The position numbers were made by a program, and so were the translations under genes. Shown one piece after another: positions 18,292-26,097 of a stretch of DNA of 64,000 nucleotides; positions within the stretch are counted from its first letter, which is position 1; each line of letters opens with the position of its first letter. Origin of the DNA: an uncultured Peptoniphilus sp. (lineage in GTDB: Bacteria > Bacillota > Clostridia > Tissierellales > Peptoniphilaceae); NCBI RefSeq assembly GCF_943913915.1, contig NZ_CALUAA010000004.1, positions 62,001-126,000 of the forward strand. Direction: 5' to 3'. Below the pieces are notes generated by a model. The model searched no databases. It had not been told where the DNA came from and saw only the letters and a program-made list of their open reading frames with translations.

Positions 18292-19021
18292 ATTACGTGC
18301 ATGGGCCCCTGAAGAACTGCAGGAACCTTGGGATAAAACGGGCTGGCAATTGCGACTGGAAGAGCGAGAGATACACAATGTGGTGGTAGCCATGGATGTA
18401 ACCGGGGATGTTGTGGACCTCGCCGTTCAAAAGGGCGCGGAGCTGATCATTACCCATCACCCCTTTCTTTTTTCGCCTCTTGAAGTGGTAGAGGAGAAGA
18501 CCTTGAGGGGAAAGATGGTGTGTGATCTTATTCGCCACAACATCTCCGTCTATTCCTCCCACACGTCAATGGATAAGGCCAAGGGCGGCGTCAACGATCA
18601 ATGGATCAAAAAGCTCGGCCTTCAAAGCGTAAGAACTTTAAGCGATGAAGATGAGCTGGGCATTATGGGAAGTGTTTCTTTAACTCTTGCAGATCTAAAA
18701 ACTATTTTCGAAAGAGAATCCATCACCGGTGTACGCTGGTACGGACAGAGAAAAGAGCGCGTGGAAACTGTAGCCTTTGTCGGAGGAAGCGGAGCCGATT
18801 ATATTGAAGAGGCAGCTTTAAAAGGAGCCGATGTCCTAATTACAGGGGACGTGAAACATCATGACGGCCAGCACGCCTATGAAATCGGCCTTATGGTAAT
18901 AGATATCGGCCACTTCCACAGCGAAAAGGCCATTCTTGAAACCATGGCCTATTGGGTGGAAGAAGTTTCCGATGCCTCCGCCCATGTGGTCATGAACAGT
19001 CCTTTTGTCTTTGATATCTAA
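18266..19021 (+). CDS. Nif3/YqfO-like dinuclear metal protein
   Basis: A 251-residue protein of the Nif3 (DUF34) family: EPWDKTGWQL, THHPFLFSPL, YSSHTSMD, GDVKHHDGQHAYE and DIGHFHSEKAI supply the His/Asp/Glu ligands of the two-metal centre. The family is hexameric and has been linked to GTP cyclohydrolase I-like folds; the function is unresolved. I chose TTG 18266, 6 bases after GGGAGG, over an upstream ATG (18239) that would overlap trmK more. The central insert found in longer homologues is absent. Confidence 0.88.
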   Translation: MNTAELVDKLRAWAPEELQEPWDKTGWQLRLEEREIHNVVVAMDVTGDVVDLAVQKGAELIITHHPFLFSPLEVVEEKTLRGKMVCDLIRHNISVYSSHTSMDKAKGGVNDQWIKKLGLQSVRTLSDEDELGIMGSVSLTLADLKTIFERESITGVRWYGQRKERVETVAFVGGSGADYIEEAALKGADVLITGDVKHHDGQHAYEIGLMVIDIGHFHSEKAILETMAYWVEEVSDASAHVVMNSPFVFDI

Positions 19022-19039
19022 AGAATCTTATGGTAAAAT
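19011..19039 (+). promoter_or_regulatory. Promoter of the RNase P RNA gene
   Basis: TTGATA (19011-19016), a 17-bp spacer and TAAAAT (19034-19039) overlap the 3' end of the nif3 gene. The -10 box ends 6 bases before the first paired base of the RNA at 19045, as expected for a stable-RNA promoter. Confidence 0.7.
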
Positions 19040-19044
19040 AAATA

Positions 19045-19372
19045 GTCGAGTACGTCGGTTAACTGCGCGTATGCGAGGAAAGTCCGTGCTTCACAGAGTA
19101 AGGATGCCGGATAACGTCCGGTGGGGGCGACCCCAAGGCTAGTGCAACAGAGAGATACCGCCTGCAAAGGTAAGGGTGGAAAGGTGAGGTAAGAGCTCAC
19201 CAGCGTATAGGCGACTATACGGCTATGTAAACCCCATTCGAAGCAAGACCGAAGTGGATTAAAGGCGATTACTCGTCGCCTCCGGATAGGTAGGTCGCTA
19301 GAGCCTTCCGGTGACGGAAGGACCAGACAGATAGTTAACGAATACAAAACACGGCTTATAGACGTAGTCGAC
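19045..19372 (+). ncRNA. rnpB: RNase P RNA (M1-like ribozyme)
   Basis: The catalytic RNA of RNase P, which removes 5' leaders from pre-tRNAs. The conserved P4-region strand GAGGAAAGTCCGTGCTTC is at ~19074. The matching distal core is near ACAGATAGTTAACG. P1 is closed by GTCGAGTACGTC at 19045 and GACGTAGTCGAC at the 3' end, with one mismatch. Ends were set from this pairing and may shift by a few bases. Length (~328) suits a bacterial RNase P RNA; I did not fold it to assign type A or B. Confidence 0.95.
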
Positions 19373-19376
19373 AAGA

Positions 19377-19399
19377 GCGGAGATTTCTCCGCTTTTTTT
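19377..19399 (+). terminator. Intrinsic terminator of rnpB
   Basis: A GCGGAG-ATTT-CTCCGC hairpin is followed by seven T, starting 4 bases after the RNase P RNA. Confidence 0.9.
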
Positions 19400-19423
19400 G
19401 TACATACTTAAAGGGAGCGTCAA

Positions 19424-20575
19424 ATGAAAAAACTGTTCATTATCTTGGGTCTGATCGTTGTTTTAACAGGCTGCGAAACCTTAGGTCAAACAGCTCAGCG
19501 AAAGCCGGAGCCGTCGAAACGTGTGGAGATTGTGGCATTCGGCGATTTTATGCTGCACAGACCCCAGCTCAGGGCGGCTCAGACAGGTGAAGGCTACGAC
19601 TTTAAGCCTATATTCCGCTATTTAACGCCCTATATTCAAGAGGCGGATATTGCCATGATTAATTTGGAGACAACGCTTACAGACGGTTCTAACGGCTATA
19701 CGACCTATCCTGTGTTCTCCTCCCCGAAAGAAGTGGCACGTGATTTTAAAGAACTCGGTTTCGATATTATCTCCACGGCCAATAATCACGGTTACGATAA
19801 ATTAGGGCCAGGTGTTGAGAGCACATACAACTATTTAAAAGAGGCAGGCCTCGATATCATGGGTACGCAAGTAGAAGATACGCCACCTTTAATAAAAGAG
19901 GTCAATGGCATGAAATTGGGTTTTATCTGTTATACTTATGGACTCAACGGCTTCGATGACATTTTAAAAAATAGCGAGAAACCTTTCGCCGTGTCTATTT
20001 TTTCCGAAGAAAAGGCGGAAAATGATATTCGCTACTTAAAAGAAAATGGTGTAGATGCTATAATTTGTTTTATACACTGGGGTGAAGAATACCGCAAGGA
20101 GCCTACGGATCTGCAAAAAACCCAAGCTCGCTTTTTAGCCGATCAGGGTGTGGCGCTTATACTGGGATCCCATCCCCACGTTCCTGAGGGAGTGGACAAT
20201 CTCGTGACGGAAAGCGGCAAGACCTTTGTCGCTTACTCCATGGGAAATTTTGTTTCCAATCAAAGGCGGGAATACATGAACCGCAGTGATGTGGAGACGG
20301 GACAAATGGTACGCGCATCCATTGTAAAGGACGAAAAGGGAACGCGCGTGGAAAGCTTCGAACCTTTAGCGACCTATGTGGATAAATACAGCGCAGGCGG
20401 CCTTCATTTTGAAGTTATTCCCGTGCGAGAAGCTCTTAGCGGAGAAATTCCCGTGGAACGCATAGAATCTATTCGCGGACGGTTAGAATCGGCGGAAGCC
20501 GATCACGGAGAGCGTGTAGATCCTAACTTAGTCATTCAAATGAAAAAGGAAGTGAATGAACATGAAGAAAACTAA
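19424..20575 (+). CDS. CapA-family lipoprotein (PGA_cap metallophosphatase fold)
   Basis: A 383-residue protein with a lipoprotein signal peptide and lipobox (VLTGC, Cys ~18). It is followed by the CapA/PGA_cap domain: GDFMLHRPQL, INLETTLTDGS, STANNHGYDKLG, HWGEEY and LGSHPHVPEG supply the calcineurin-like metal ligands. CapA proteins are associated with poly-gamma-glutamate capsules. No capB/capC genes are nearby, so a different envelope role is equally possible. RBS AAGGGAG precedes ATG. Confidence 0.88.
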   Translation: MKKLFIILGLIVVLTGCETLGQTAQRKPEPSKRVEIVAFGDFMLHRPQLRAAQTGEGYDFKPIFRYLTPYIQEADIAMINLETTLTDGSNGYTTYPVFSSPKEVARDFKELGFDIISTANNHGYDKLGPGVESTYNYLKEAGLDIMGTQVEDTPPLIKEVNGMKLGFICYTYGLNGFDDILKNSEKPFAVSIFSEEKAENDIRYLKENGVDAIICFIHWGEEYRKEPTDLQKTQARFLADQGVALILGSHPHVPEGVDNLVTESGKTFVAYSMGNFVSNQRREYMNRSDVETGQMVRASIVKDEKGTRVESFEPLATYVDKYSAGGLHFEVIPVREALSGEIPVERIESIRGRLESAEADHGERVDPNLVIQMKKEVNEHEEN

Positions 20576-21503
20576 ATTGGGAAGCATTGCACTTTGTGGT
20601 TTAGCTCTTGTAATGGGTTTAACGCAAGCAGCTTATGCATCGTCTTTTACCGATGTTCCCGATACGCACTGGGCCCGGCCCTATATTGAAGAGCTGAGCT
20701 CTGCAGGCGTTTTAAAGGGTTTCCCTGACGGCACTTTTAAACCGAACGATCCTGTGTCTCTATCTGAAACTTTTTCTTTGATAAAGGGAATTAAAAATCC
20801 GACGGAAGAGGAACTGCGTCAAGCTGTACTTTCCTACGGCAACATGACACGCCGCGCCGGTGTCGAAGATTGGGCTTATGAAGCGGCAGCCTACGCTTTG
20901 GAACAGCGTGTGATTACCGAAAAGCAAATAATGGAGGCAGCCAAGGCGGGCGCTTTTGAGCGTCCAAGAAAGAGCTACCCGACGAGACGGGAGATCGCAT
21001 CCTATTATGCTCGCGCTCTTCGCGTGCCCCGCAATCGAGATCTCAGTATCTTGAAGCTGGACGATCTCGATGTACTGGGAACCATAGGCGATCAGTTCGA
21101 TCAACCGGTTCCCGTGGCGGAATATGTTGCGGCTCTCGTAAAAGTTAATGTTCTGGCGCCGGAGGGAAGCGACGGAAAATTTGAAGGCGATCGTCCCATT
21201 CGCAGAAGTGAAATGGCGAGAATCACAAAAGCGGCCAATGATTATACGCCGCCTGCACGGAAGGAACACAGGGTCTTCATCTATACCCGCGACGATTGCC
21301 GTTACTGCAATATGGCGAAGGTCTTTTTAACCGATACATTAAAATCGGCCTATGTTGAAAAAAATATAAGAACTGATGAAAAGGCTTTGGAAGAATTTCA
21401 ATCCAAAGGTTACCGCTCCGTCCCCATGATCGAGGTGGACGATGTGGTAGTAGAAGGCTTCAACCCCTATAAGCTCCTAAGTTTATTTGAACAGGAACAA
21501 TAA
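20562..21503 (+). CDS. Exported SLH-domain protein with C-terminal glutaredoxin domain
   Basis: A 313-residue secreted protein. A Sec signal peptide (ending AYA-SS) is followed by an SLH repeat (FTDVPDTHWARPYIEELSSA ... FPDGTFKPNDPVS), two weaker SLH-like repeats to ~residue 230, and a glutaredoxin-like domain with CxxC in TRDDCRYCNMAK and the VPMIEV cis-Pro motif. SLH repeats bind pyruvylated wall polymers, so a thiol-disulfide module would sit on the cell surface. ATG 20562 is 9 bases from AGGAAG; ATG 20556 is the alternative. It overlaps capA by 14 bp. Confidence 0.85.
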   Translation: MKKTKLGSIALCGLALVMGLTQAAYASSFTDVPDTHWARPYIEELSSAGVLKGFPDGTFKPNDPVSLSETFSLIKGIKNPTEEELRQAVLSYGNMTRRAGVEDWAYEAAAYALEQRVITEKQIMEAAKAGAFERPRKSYPTRREIASYYARALRVPRNRDLSILKLDDLDVLGTIGDQFDQPVPVAEYVAALVKVNVLAPEGSDGKFEGDRPIRRSEMARITKAANDYTPPARKEHRVFIYTRDDCRYCNMAKVFLTDTLKSAYVEKNIRTDEKALEEFQSKGYRSVPMIEVDDVVVEGFNPYKLLSLFEQEQ

Positions 21504-21508
21504 TAAAA

Positions 21509-21533
21509 CCCCGCGGAAAACCGCGGGGCCTTT
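21509..21533 (+). terminator. Intrinsic terminator after the SLH-glutaredoxin gene
   Basis: A perfect 8-bp stem CCCCGCGG-AAAA-CCGCGGGG is followed by CCTTT, 5 bases after the stop codon. Confidence 0.88.
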
Positions 21534-21565
21534 CATGAATACTTCTCGAATAAAGATTATAAAGC

Positions 21566-21591
21566 GGTTCTAAAATATCCATTGGGGAGTC
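21566..21591 (+). repeat. Left inverted repeat of the ISL3 element
   Basis: It begins GGTTCTA and ends CCATTGGGGAGTC and matches the reverse complement of 22919-22944 at most positions. Confidence 0.88.
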
Positions 21592-21689
21592 ATCTACTCA
21601 GTGGATATTTTTGTGCAAAAAGATAGCACTTGTTTTCCCTATCACCTAAAATTAAATCATCACAACATAATAAAGGGGGGGTAAACAAG

Positions 21690-22875
21690 TGCAAAATCAT
21701 ATTAACACATTACTTTTAGGAATCTAAGATGTTGAGGTAACTGCTGTTTCAGAAGAAAAGCGTTTCATTACCATTGATTGCAAGCCTATCCACGATCGGG
21801 TGTGTCCTCACTGCGGTTCATCCCATGCGTGGGTCCATGATCACCGGGAGCAGGTGCTTCGGGATGCTCCTATGCGCAGAAAACATGTCTTTCTTCATGT
21901 GCGTAAAACCCGTTATGATTGCAAGGATTGCGGAATGCGCTTTGAAGCTCCCCTTTCTTTTGCCGCCAAGGGCAAGCAAATGACGAAGCGTTTAATTGCT
22001 TATGTGGTGGATGCGTTTAAGGATATTCGACCGGTTGCCGGACTTTCGAAGGAGGTCGGTATTTCAACGACGAGCATTTTCCGCATAGTATCGTGTTTAT
22101 TTATACCGCGTAAAAGACTGCCTCGCGTCTTTTGTATGGATGAGTTTAAGGGCGATAGCGGTGGAGGCAAGTACCAAACGACCTTGGCTGACGGAGAAGC
22201 TAGAGAAATTGTGAATATTCTTCCCACTCGCTATAGCAAGGATCTAGCTGACTATTTTTCCTCCATCGATCGTGAGGAACGACAAGGGGTTGAAATCTTC
22301 GTCAGCGATATGTGTGGCACGTTTAAAGCTGTTAAGGAGAGCTTCTTTCCGCAAAGTATCCATGTCATCGACCGGTACCATTTCATTCGTCAAATCCACT
22401 GGGTATTGGAAAATGTTCGGAAACGGGAGCAGAAACGGATGGCGGTGACGGAGAGAAAATGGTTTAAAAGGAGCCGCGGTCTGTTAAAAAAGCCGACGAA
22501 GCACTTAACAGAAGACGAGAAGAACCTTGTCGCCACCATGCTTGAAAAGAGTGACGCCATTCGGACAGCCTACATTTTAAAAGAAGGCTTTTACACCTAC
22601 GTCCTTTCACAGCAGAACAAAACCTCTACCATGACGGCCCTGAGACAATGGACGGACGATGCTGAAAAGAGCAGACAAAAAGAAGGCGCTACTGCTTACG
22701 CGCTTACAGAAACTGGTTTGATGAGATTACCAACAGCTTTGACCACCCATGGAATAATGGCTACGTAGAAGGAATGCACAACAAGATTAAGACAGTGAAG
22801 CGTGTCGCTTTTGGGATGCGCAACTTTCATCATTTCAGAACCAAGTTACTCTTGGTCTGTGCGAAAGACGAGTGA
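21690..22875 (+). pseudogene. ISL3-family transposase, disrupted
   Basis: A GTG start (RBS AAAGGGGGG) opens MQNHINTLLLGI. An in-frame TAA at 21726 then replaces what should be a Gln codon (QDVEV). The frame continues with the ISL3 zinc finger (CPHCGS ... CKDCGMRFEAP) and the DDE core (VFCMDEFKG; FVSDMCGTFK; IDRYHFIRQIHW). Near 22700 a frameshift displaces the C-terminus; the expected FDHPWNNGYVEGMHNKIK and CAKDE-stop are found in another frame, ending at 22875. With a nonsense codon and a frameshift it is unlikely to be active. Confidence 0.88.
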
Positions 22876-22918
22876 TTTAAGATCTACGGGAAAACAAAAA
22901 GGAGTCTAGTTTTTACTA

Positions 22919-22944
22919 GACTCCCCAATGGTTGACATAGAACC
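22919..22944 (-). repeat. Right inverted repeat of the ISL3 element
   Basis: Read on the minus strand it begins GGTTCTATGTC and ends CCATTGGGGAGTC, pairing with the left end. Confidence 0.88.
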
Positions 22945-23479
22945 TTTTTTATTCTAAAAATCTATAAGGGAGAATTGCCTCAATGGGTTTTTTAAATAAA
23001 TCTCTACATAATAAGCTTCGCGAATCGTATTTATGATGTAAAGTTTTTATTTTTTTGCTTTTTCTACATTATGATAGAGTGCATGTTTTTTATCTCTATG
23101 CTTTGGCAATAATTTTATTATTTACTTCGTGGAATTTAATTAAAAAGATATTGATTCTCAGGATGAAAAGTGTGATAATAATTATCGATAAGAAACGATT
23201 TTTTCCTGATTTTTCTAAAGCTTTTTGTTTCCATTTATTGGGATTCGCAAGAAGGCATTATCAATTAAAAGAGTGGGGAGTTATTCCGTTAATTTTAGAT
23301 TCTCTACATAAAATAGTGGCATAACGCTGTTATTACAAGGGTTTTATAAATATAACCTTGTTTCAAAATAAAACAGAGTTATATCTTTCGAATCTTATTG
23401 ATAATGAAAAGAGAAAAGTGTAATATGGAAAAGGTTAAAGTTTACATTGTTTTATAAAACGTTTTGAAGAGGTGTTTTT
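22945..23479. other. 535-bp AT-rich gap upstream of the metal ATPase genes
   Basis: No convincing gene. An 89-codon plus-strand reading frame (23055-23324) exists but has no clear ribosome site, no recognisable domain and an AT-rich composition; I regard it as unlikely to be a gene. A Fur-box-like palindrome lies at 23173-23187 and an AT-rich probable promoter region precedes 23480. A GAAGAGGTG ribosome site serves the next gene. Confidence 0.5.
23173..23187 (+). promoter_or_regulatory. Fur/PerR/Zur-like operator candidate
   Basis: TGATAATAATTATCG matches the 7-1-7 Fur-family consensus TGATAAT-N-ATTATCA at 14 of 15 positions. It lies ~290 bp upstream of a metal P-type ATPase locus, with another GATAATGA half-site-like string near 23398. 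In so AT-rich a stretch a chance match is possible. Confidence 0.35.
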
Positions 23480-23773
23480 ATGAAGAAGAAATTATTAGGT
23501 GTTGCAGGCGGTATGTTATTGGGCGTTGTAGGTGAAAAGATTTTAAAATCCGATACCACTAAAAAACTAGTTGTCGATACGGTCTCCGGCGGTTTGAAAA
23601 TTAAAGATACCGTCGATAAGACCATCGAAAAGGCAAAGGAAAATGCGGAAGATATTGTAGTTGAAGCAAAGGTTAAGAATGCCGAGGAGCAAAAGGCAAA
23701 AGAAGAAGCTGAAGCCGAGGCCGAGGCAGAAGTTGAAACCATAGAAGTTTTGGCTGAAGAAGCAACAAATTAA
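23480..23773 (+). CDS. DUF6110-like small membrane protein paired with a P-type ATPase
   Basis: A 97-residue protein. It has a short hydrophobic, Gly-rich N-terminus (LLGVAGGMLLGVVGEKIL), an amphipathic middle (KKLVVDTVSGGLKIKDTVDKTIEKAKE) and a Glu/Ala-rich acidic tail that could bind divalent metal. It resembles the small proteins (DUF6110) encoded next to heavy-metal ATPases in Firmicutes, and perhaps by analogy the mycobacterial PacL (DUF1490) partners of CtpC. It starts behind GAAGAGGTG, and its stop is 2 bases from the ATPase start. Role inferred: scaffold or metal-delivery partner. Confidence 0.72.
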   Translation: MKKKLLGVAGGMLLGVVGEKILKSDTTKKLVVDTVSGGLKIKDTVDKTIEKAKENAEDIVVEAKVKNAEEQKAKEEAEAEAEAEVETIEVLAEEATN

Positions 23774-23775
23774 GT

Positions 23776-25851
23776 ATGAAGTTTCAAATTAGCCATAGAG
23801 TACTCGGACGGACGCGGTTTTCGTCCGAGTATCGTTTTAATTACGAACGCGCCAATAATTTAAAGTATCTTATTGAATCGATCGACGGCGTGTATTACGC
23901 AAAAGTGTCCACTTGCTCCGGCAGTGTAATTGTGGAATATGAAGAGTATGCCCTTTCTTCAGTGTGCAAATTGTTACTGGAAACTTCCCTCCTTGATCTC
24001 GACAGGGTAGAGATTGAAGATACTTCTTACATTCCCTTGGAAGAAAAGGAACTTTTCCATATTATTCGAGATGCCTTTGAAGTGCGTTTTGTTATGAAGA
24101 ATTTCTTACCCGCACCATTAGGCATGGCTGTCATCCTTATTCGTGCAAGTCGCTTTATGAAGGCGGGAATATCGGCGCTTTACAATCGCAAGTTGAATGT
24201 TGAAGTTCTCGACGCCTCGGCCATCGGAATTTCTCTCGCCACCAATGACTTTGCAGCGGCTTCGTCTATTATGTTCTTATTGAACTTAGGCGAAAAACTG
24301 GAAGACTGGACTCTCAAAAAATCACAGAGTGATCTGGCCCGTACCTTAGAGCTTAATATCGACAAGGTTTTTGTAGTTGAAGGAAATGAAAAGATTCTCA
24401 AAGATTTAAGTGATGTGTCTATCGGCGATGTAGTGGAAGTTTCCATGGGTACGACAATTCCCGTAGACGGTACCGTCGTGAAGGGCATGGGCATGGTAAA
24501 CCAATCTTCTTTTACCGGTGAAAGTGTGCCTGTAAAGAAGGCGGAAGGGAAATCCGTCTTTGCCGGAACGGTGCTTGAAGAAGGAATGATTCTTGTAAGA
24601 ACCGAAAAGCTATATAATGAATCTCGCTTAAGCCATATTATCGAGCTTATCGGCGAGAGTGAAAAAAACAAATCTATGGCACAAAAGAAAGCGGAAAATA
24701 TGGCGGATTCTCTTGTGAAGTATTCGTTCCTCGGCGCGATCGCAAGTTATGCAATGACGCGGAATATCCACAAGGCCAAAGCCTTTTTAATGGTTGACTT
24801 TTCCTGCGCTCTCAAGCTTACCATTCCCATTGCGGTAATGAAGGCAATGAGCCAAGCCGGTCAAGAAGACGTGCTCGTAAAGGGCGGCAAATACTTGGAA
24901 AACTTAGCACAAGCCGATACCATCGTCTTCGATAAGACGGGTACCCTTACAAAATCTACACCGACAGTAGAGCGTGTCATTTCATTCGACGGCCATACGG
25001 AAGATGGCTGCTTGCGAATTGCCGCCTGCTTGGAAGAGCATTTCCCCCATTCAATCGCCAATGCCGTTGTGGAGGCCGCTATCAAAAAAGGCTTGCATCA
25101 TGAAGAAATGCATTCGGAAACGGAATATATCGTAGCCCACGGCATTAAATCGAAAATAGATGGTAAGGAAGCGCTTATCGGCTCCGCTCACTTTATTTTT
25201 GAAGATGAGGGAGTTCACGTTACGCCCGAAAAAGAGGCGCTTATCGAGGAATTAAAGGATAATTATTCCCTTCTCTATTTGGCTTATGATCGTGAGCTTA
25301 TTTCCGTGCTCTGTATTAATGACCCCATTCGCGAAGATGCGAAGGAAACTGTCGAAGCTCTTCGTGCCCTCGGCTTTACAAATATCGCCATGCTCACCGG
25401 CGATGCGGAAAACTCCGCTCGCTATGTTGCCGAACAACTGGATTTAGATTACTATCAATCGCAAGTTTTGCCGGAAGATAAGGCGAACTATATTAAATCT
25501 CAAAAAGAGCTTGGCCGTAAAGTCGTTATGATCGGCGACGGGATCAACGATTCCGTTGCACTTTCCGGCGCCGATGTGGGCATTGCCATGCATAAAGGGG
25601 CCGATGTAGCCAGAGAAATAGCCGATATTGCCATCGGCAGCGACGATTTGCATTCTATCGTAAAAGTTGTAAAAATTGCGAAAGAATTGGAAGACAGGGT
25701 AAAGGTGGATTATCGAAAGATTATATCTTTCAACTCCCTTTTAATCGCCCTGGGTTATTTCGAAGTCATTACCAACACTACCTCCAGTTTCTTGCACAAC
25801 GGCTCCACCGTTGCCATTGCACTGGACAATATGAAAGAATATGCCGTATAA
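23776..25851 (+). CDS. P1B-type cation-transporting ATPase with non-canonical metal motif
   Basis: A 691-residue P-type ATPase. The N-terminal ~90 residues look like an HMA domain fold but lack CxxC. The A-domain motif is FTGESVPV (~residue 246), the phosphorylation site DKTGTLT (~386), and the hinge MLTGDAEN plus GDGINDSVAL (~586). In the sixth-helix position the usual CPC is replaced by FSC (VDFSCALKLTIP, ~342). Topology follows the P1B pattern, with a final hydrophobic hairpin near the C-terminus. The ion cannot be deduced; Mn, Fe or Zn export are all possible. It is coupled to the small gene upstream. Confidence 0.87.
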   Translation: MKFQISHRVLGRTRFSSEYRFNYERANNLKYLIESIDGVYYAKVSTCSGSVIVEYEEYALSSVCKLLLETSLLDLDRVEIEDTSYIPLEEKELFHIIRDAFEVRFVMKNFLPAPLGMAVILIRASRFMKAGISALYNRKLNVEVLDASAIGISLATNDFAAASSIMFLLNLGEKLEDWTLKKSQSDLARTLELNIDKVFVVEGNEKILKDLSDVSIGDVVEVSMGTTIPVDGTVVKGMGMVNQSSFTGESVPVKKAEGKSVFAGTVLEEGMILVRTEKLYNESRLSHIIELIGESEKNKSMAQKKAENMADSLVKYSFLGAIASYAMTRNIHKAKAFLMVDFSCALKLTIPIAVMKAMSQAGQEDVLVKGGKYLENLAQADTIVFDKTGTLTKSTPTVERVISFDGHTEDGCLRIAACLEEHFPHSIANAVVEAAIKKGLHHEEMHSETEYIVAHGIKSKIDGKEALIGSAHFIFEDEGVHVTPEKEALIEELKDNYSLLYLAYDRELISVLCINDPIREDAKETVEALRALGFTNIAMLTGDAENSARYVAEQLDLDYYQSQVLPEDKANYIKSQKELGRKVVMIGDGINDSVALSGADVGIAMHKGADVAREIADIAIGSDDLHSIVKVVKIAKELEDRVKVDYRKIISFNSLLIALGYFEVITNTTSSFLHNGSTVAIALDNMKEYAV

Positions 25852-25870
25852 ATGAATTATCTTTAAATTA

Positions 25871-25908
25871 AGCCCCTCCATTTCCGTTCGGATGGAGGGG
25901 CTGTTTAT
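25871..25908 (+). terminator. Terminator of the ATPase operon
   Basis: AGCCCCTCCAT and ATGGAGGGGCT form an 11-bp stem with a 10-base loop, followed by GTTTAT. Confidence 0.8.
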
Positions 25909-25990
25909 GTGGGTGTCCGTCGCATGAAAAGATATTTGATAATTCCACAATAAAGTGAGGAACATAAATATATCAATGAAATAAGGGCAA

Positions 25991-26040
25991 AATTAAACGG
26001 AATGTCTCCTATTGATCTATAGGCTACATTCCATTTAATT
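25991..26040. repeat. 50-bp imperfect palindrome
   Basis: Two 22-base arms match at 19 positions around a 6-base centre TGATCT. The arms share AATTAAA, GGAATGT and CCTAT blocks. It lies between the convergent ATPase and thiZ genes, 58 bp from the thiZ stop. It may be a weak terminator for the minus-strand operon or a remnant of a small repeat element. Confidence 0.6.
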
Positions 26041-26097
26041 GATATTTAAATTGATTCTGTACTTTCCGTTAAGGTCCGTACAATAGTTGATCTTATC

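Larger units (their letters stand above)
21566..22944 (+). mobile_element. ISL3-family insertion sequence (decayed)
   Basis: A 1379-bp element bounded by 26-bp imperfect inverted repeats (21566-21591 and 22919-22944). Both outer ends read GGTTCTA and both inner ends read CCATTGGGGAGTC. It contains one ISL3-type transposase gene with inactivating mutations. The 8-bp flanks (TATAAAGC and TTTTTTAT) do not match, so a target duplication is not recognisable. It sits between the SLH-glutaredoxin terminator and the metal ATPase locus. Confidence 0.88.

Noticed and set aside
19424..20575. Capsule (poly-gamma-glutamate) operon
   Set aside because: Only a CapA-like lipoprotein is present; capB, capC and capD are absent nearby.
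21558..22952. 8-bp target duplication flanking the ISL3 element
   Set aside because: The flanks TATAAAGC and TTTTTTAT do not match.
23055..23324. 89-codon frame between the ISL3 element and the metal ATPase genes
   Set aside because: No convincing ribosome site, no recognised domain and AT-rich composition; a Fur-like box lies within it. More likely non-coding.
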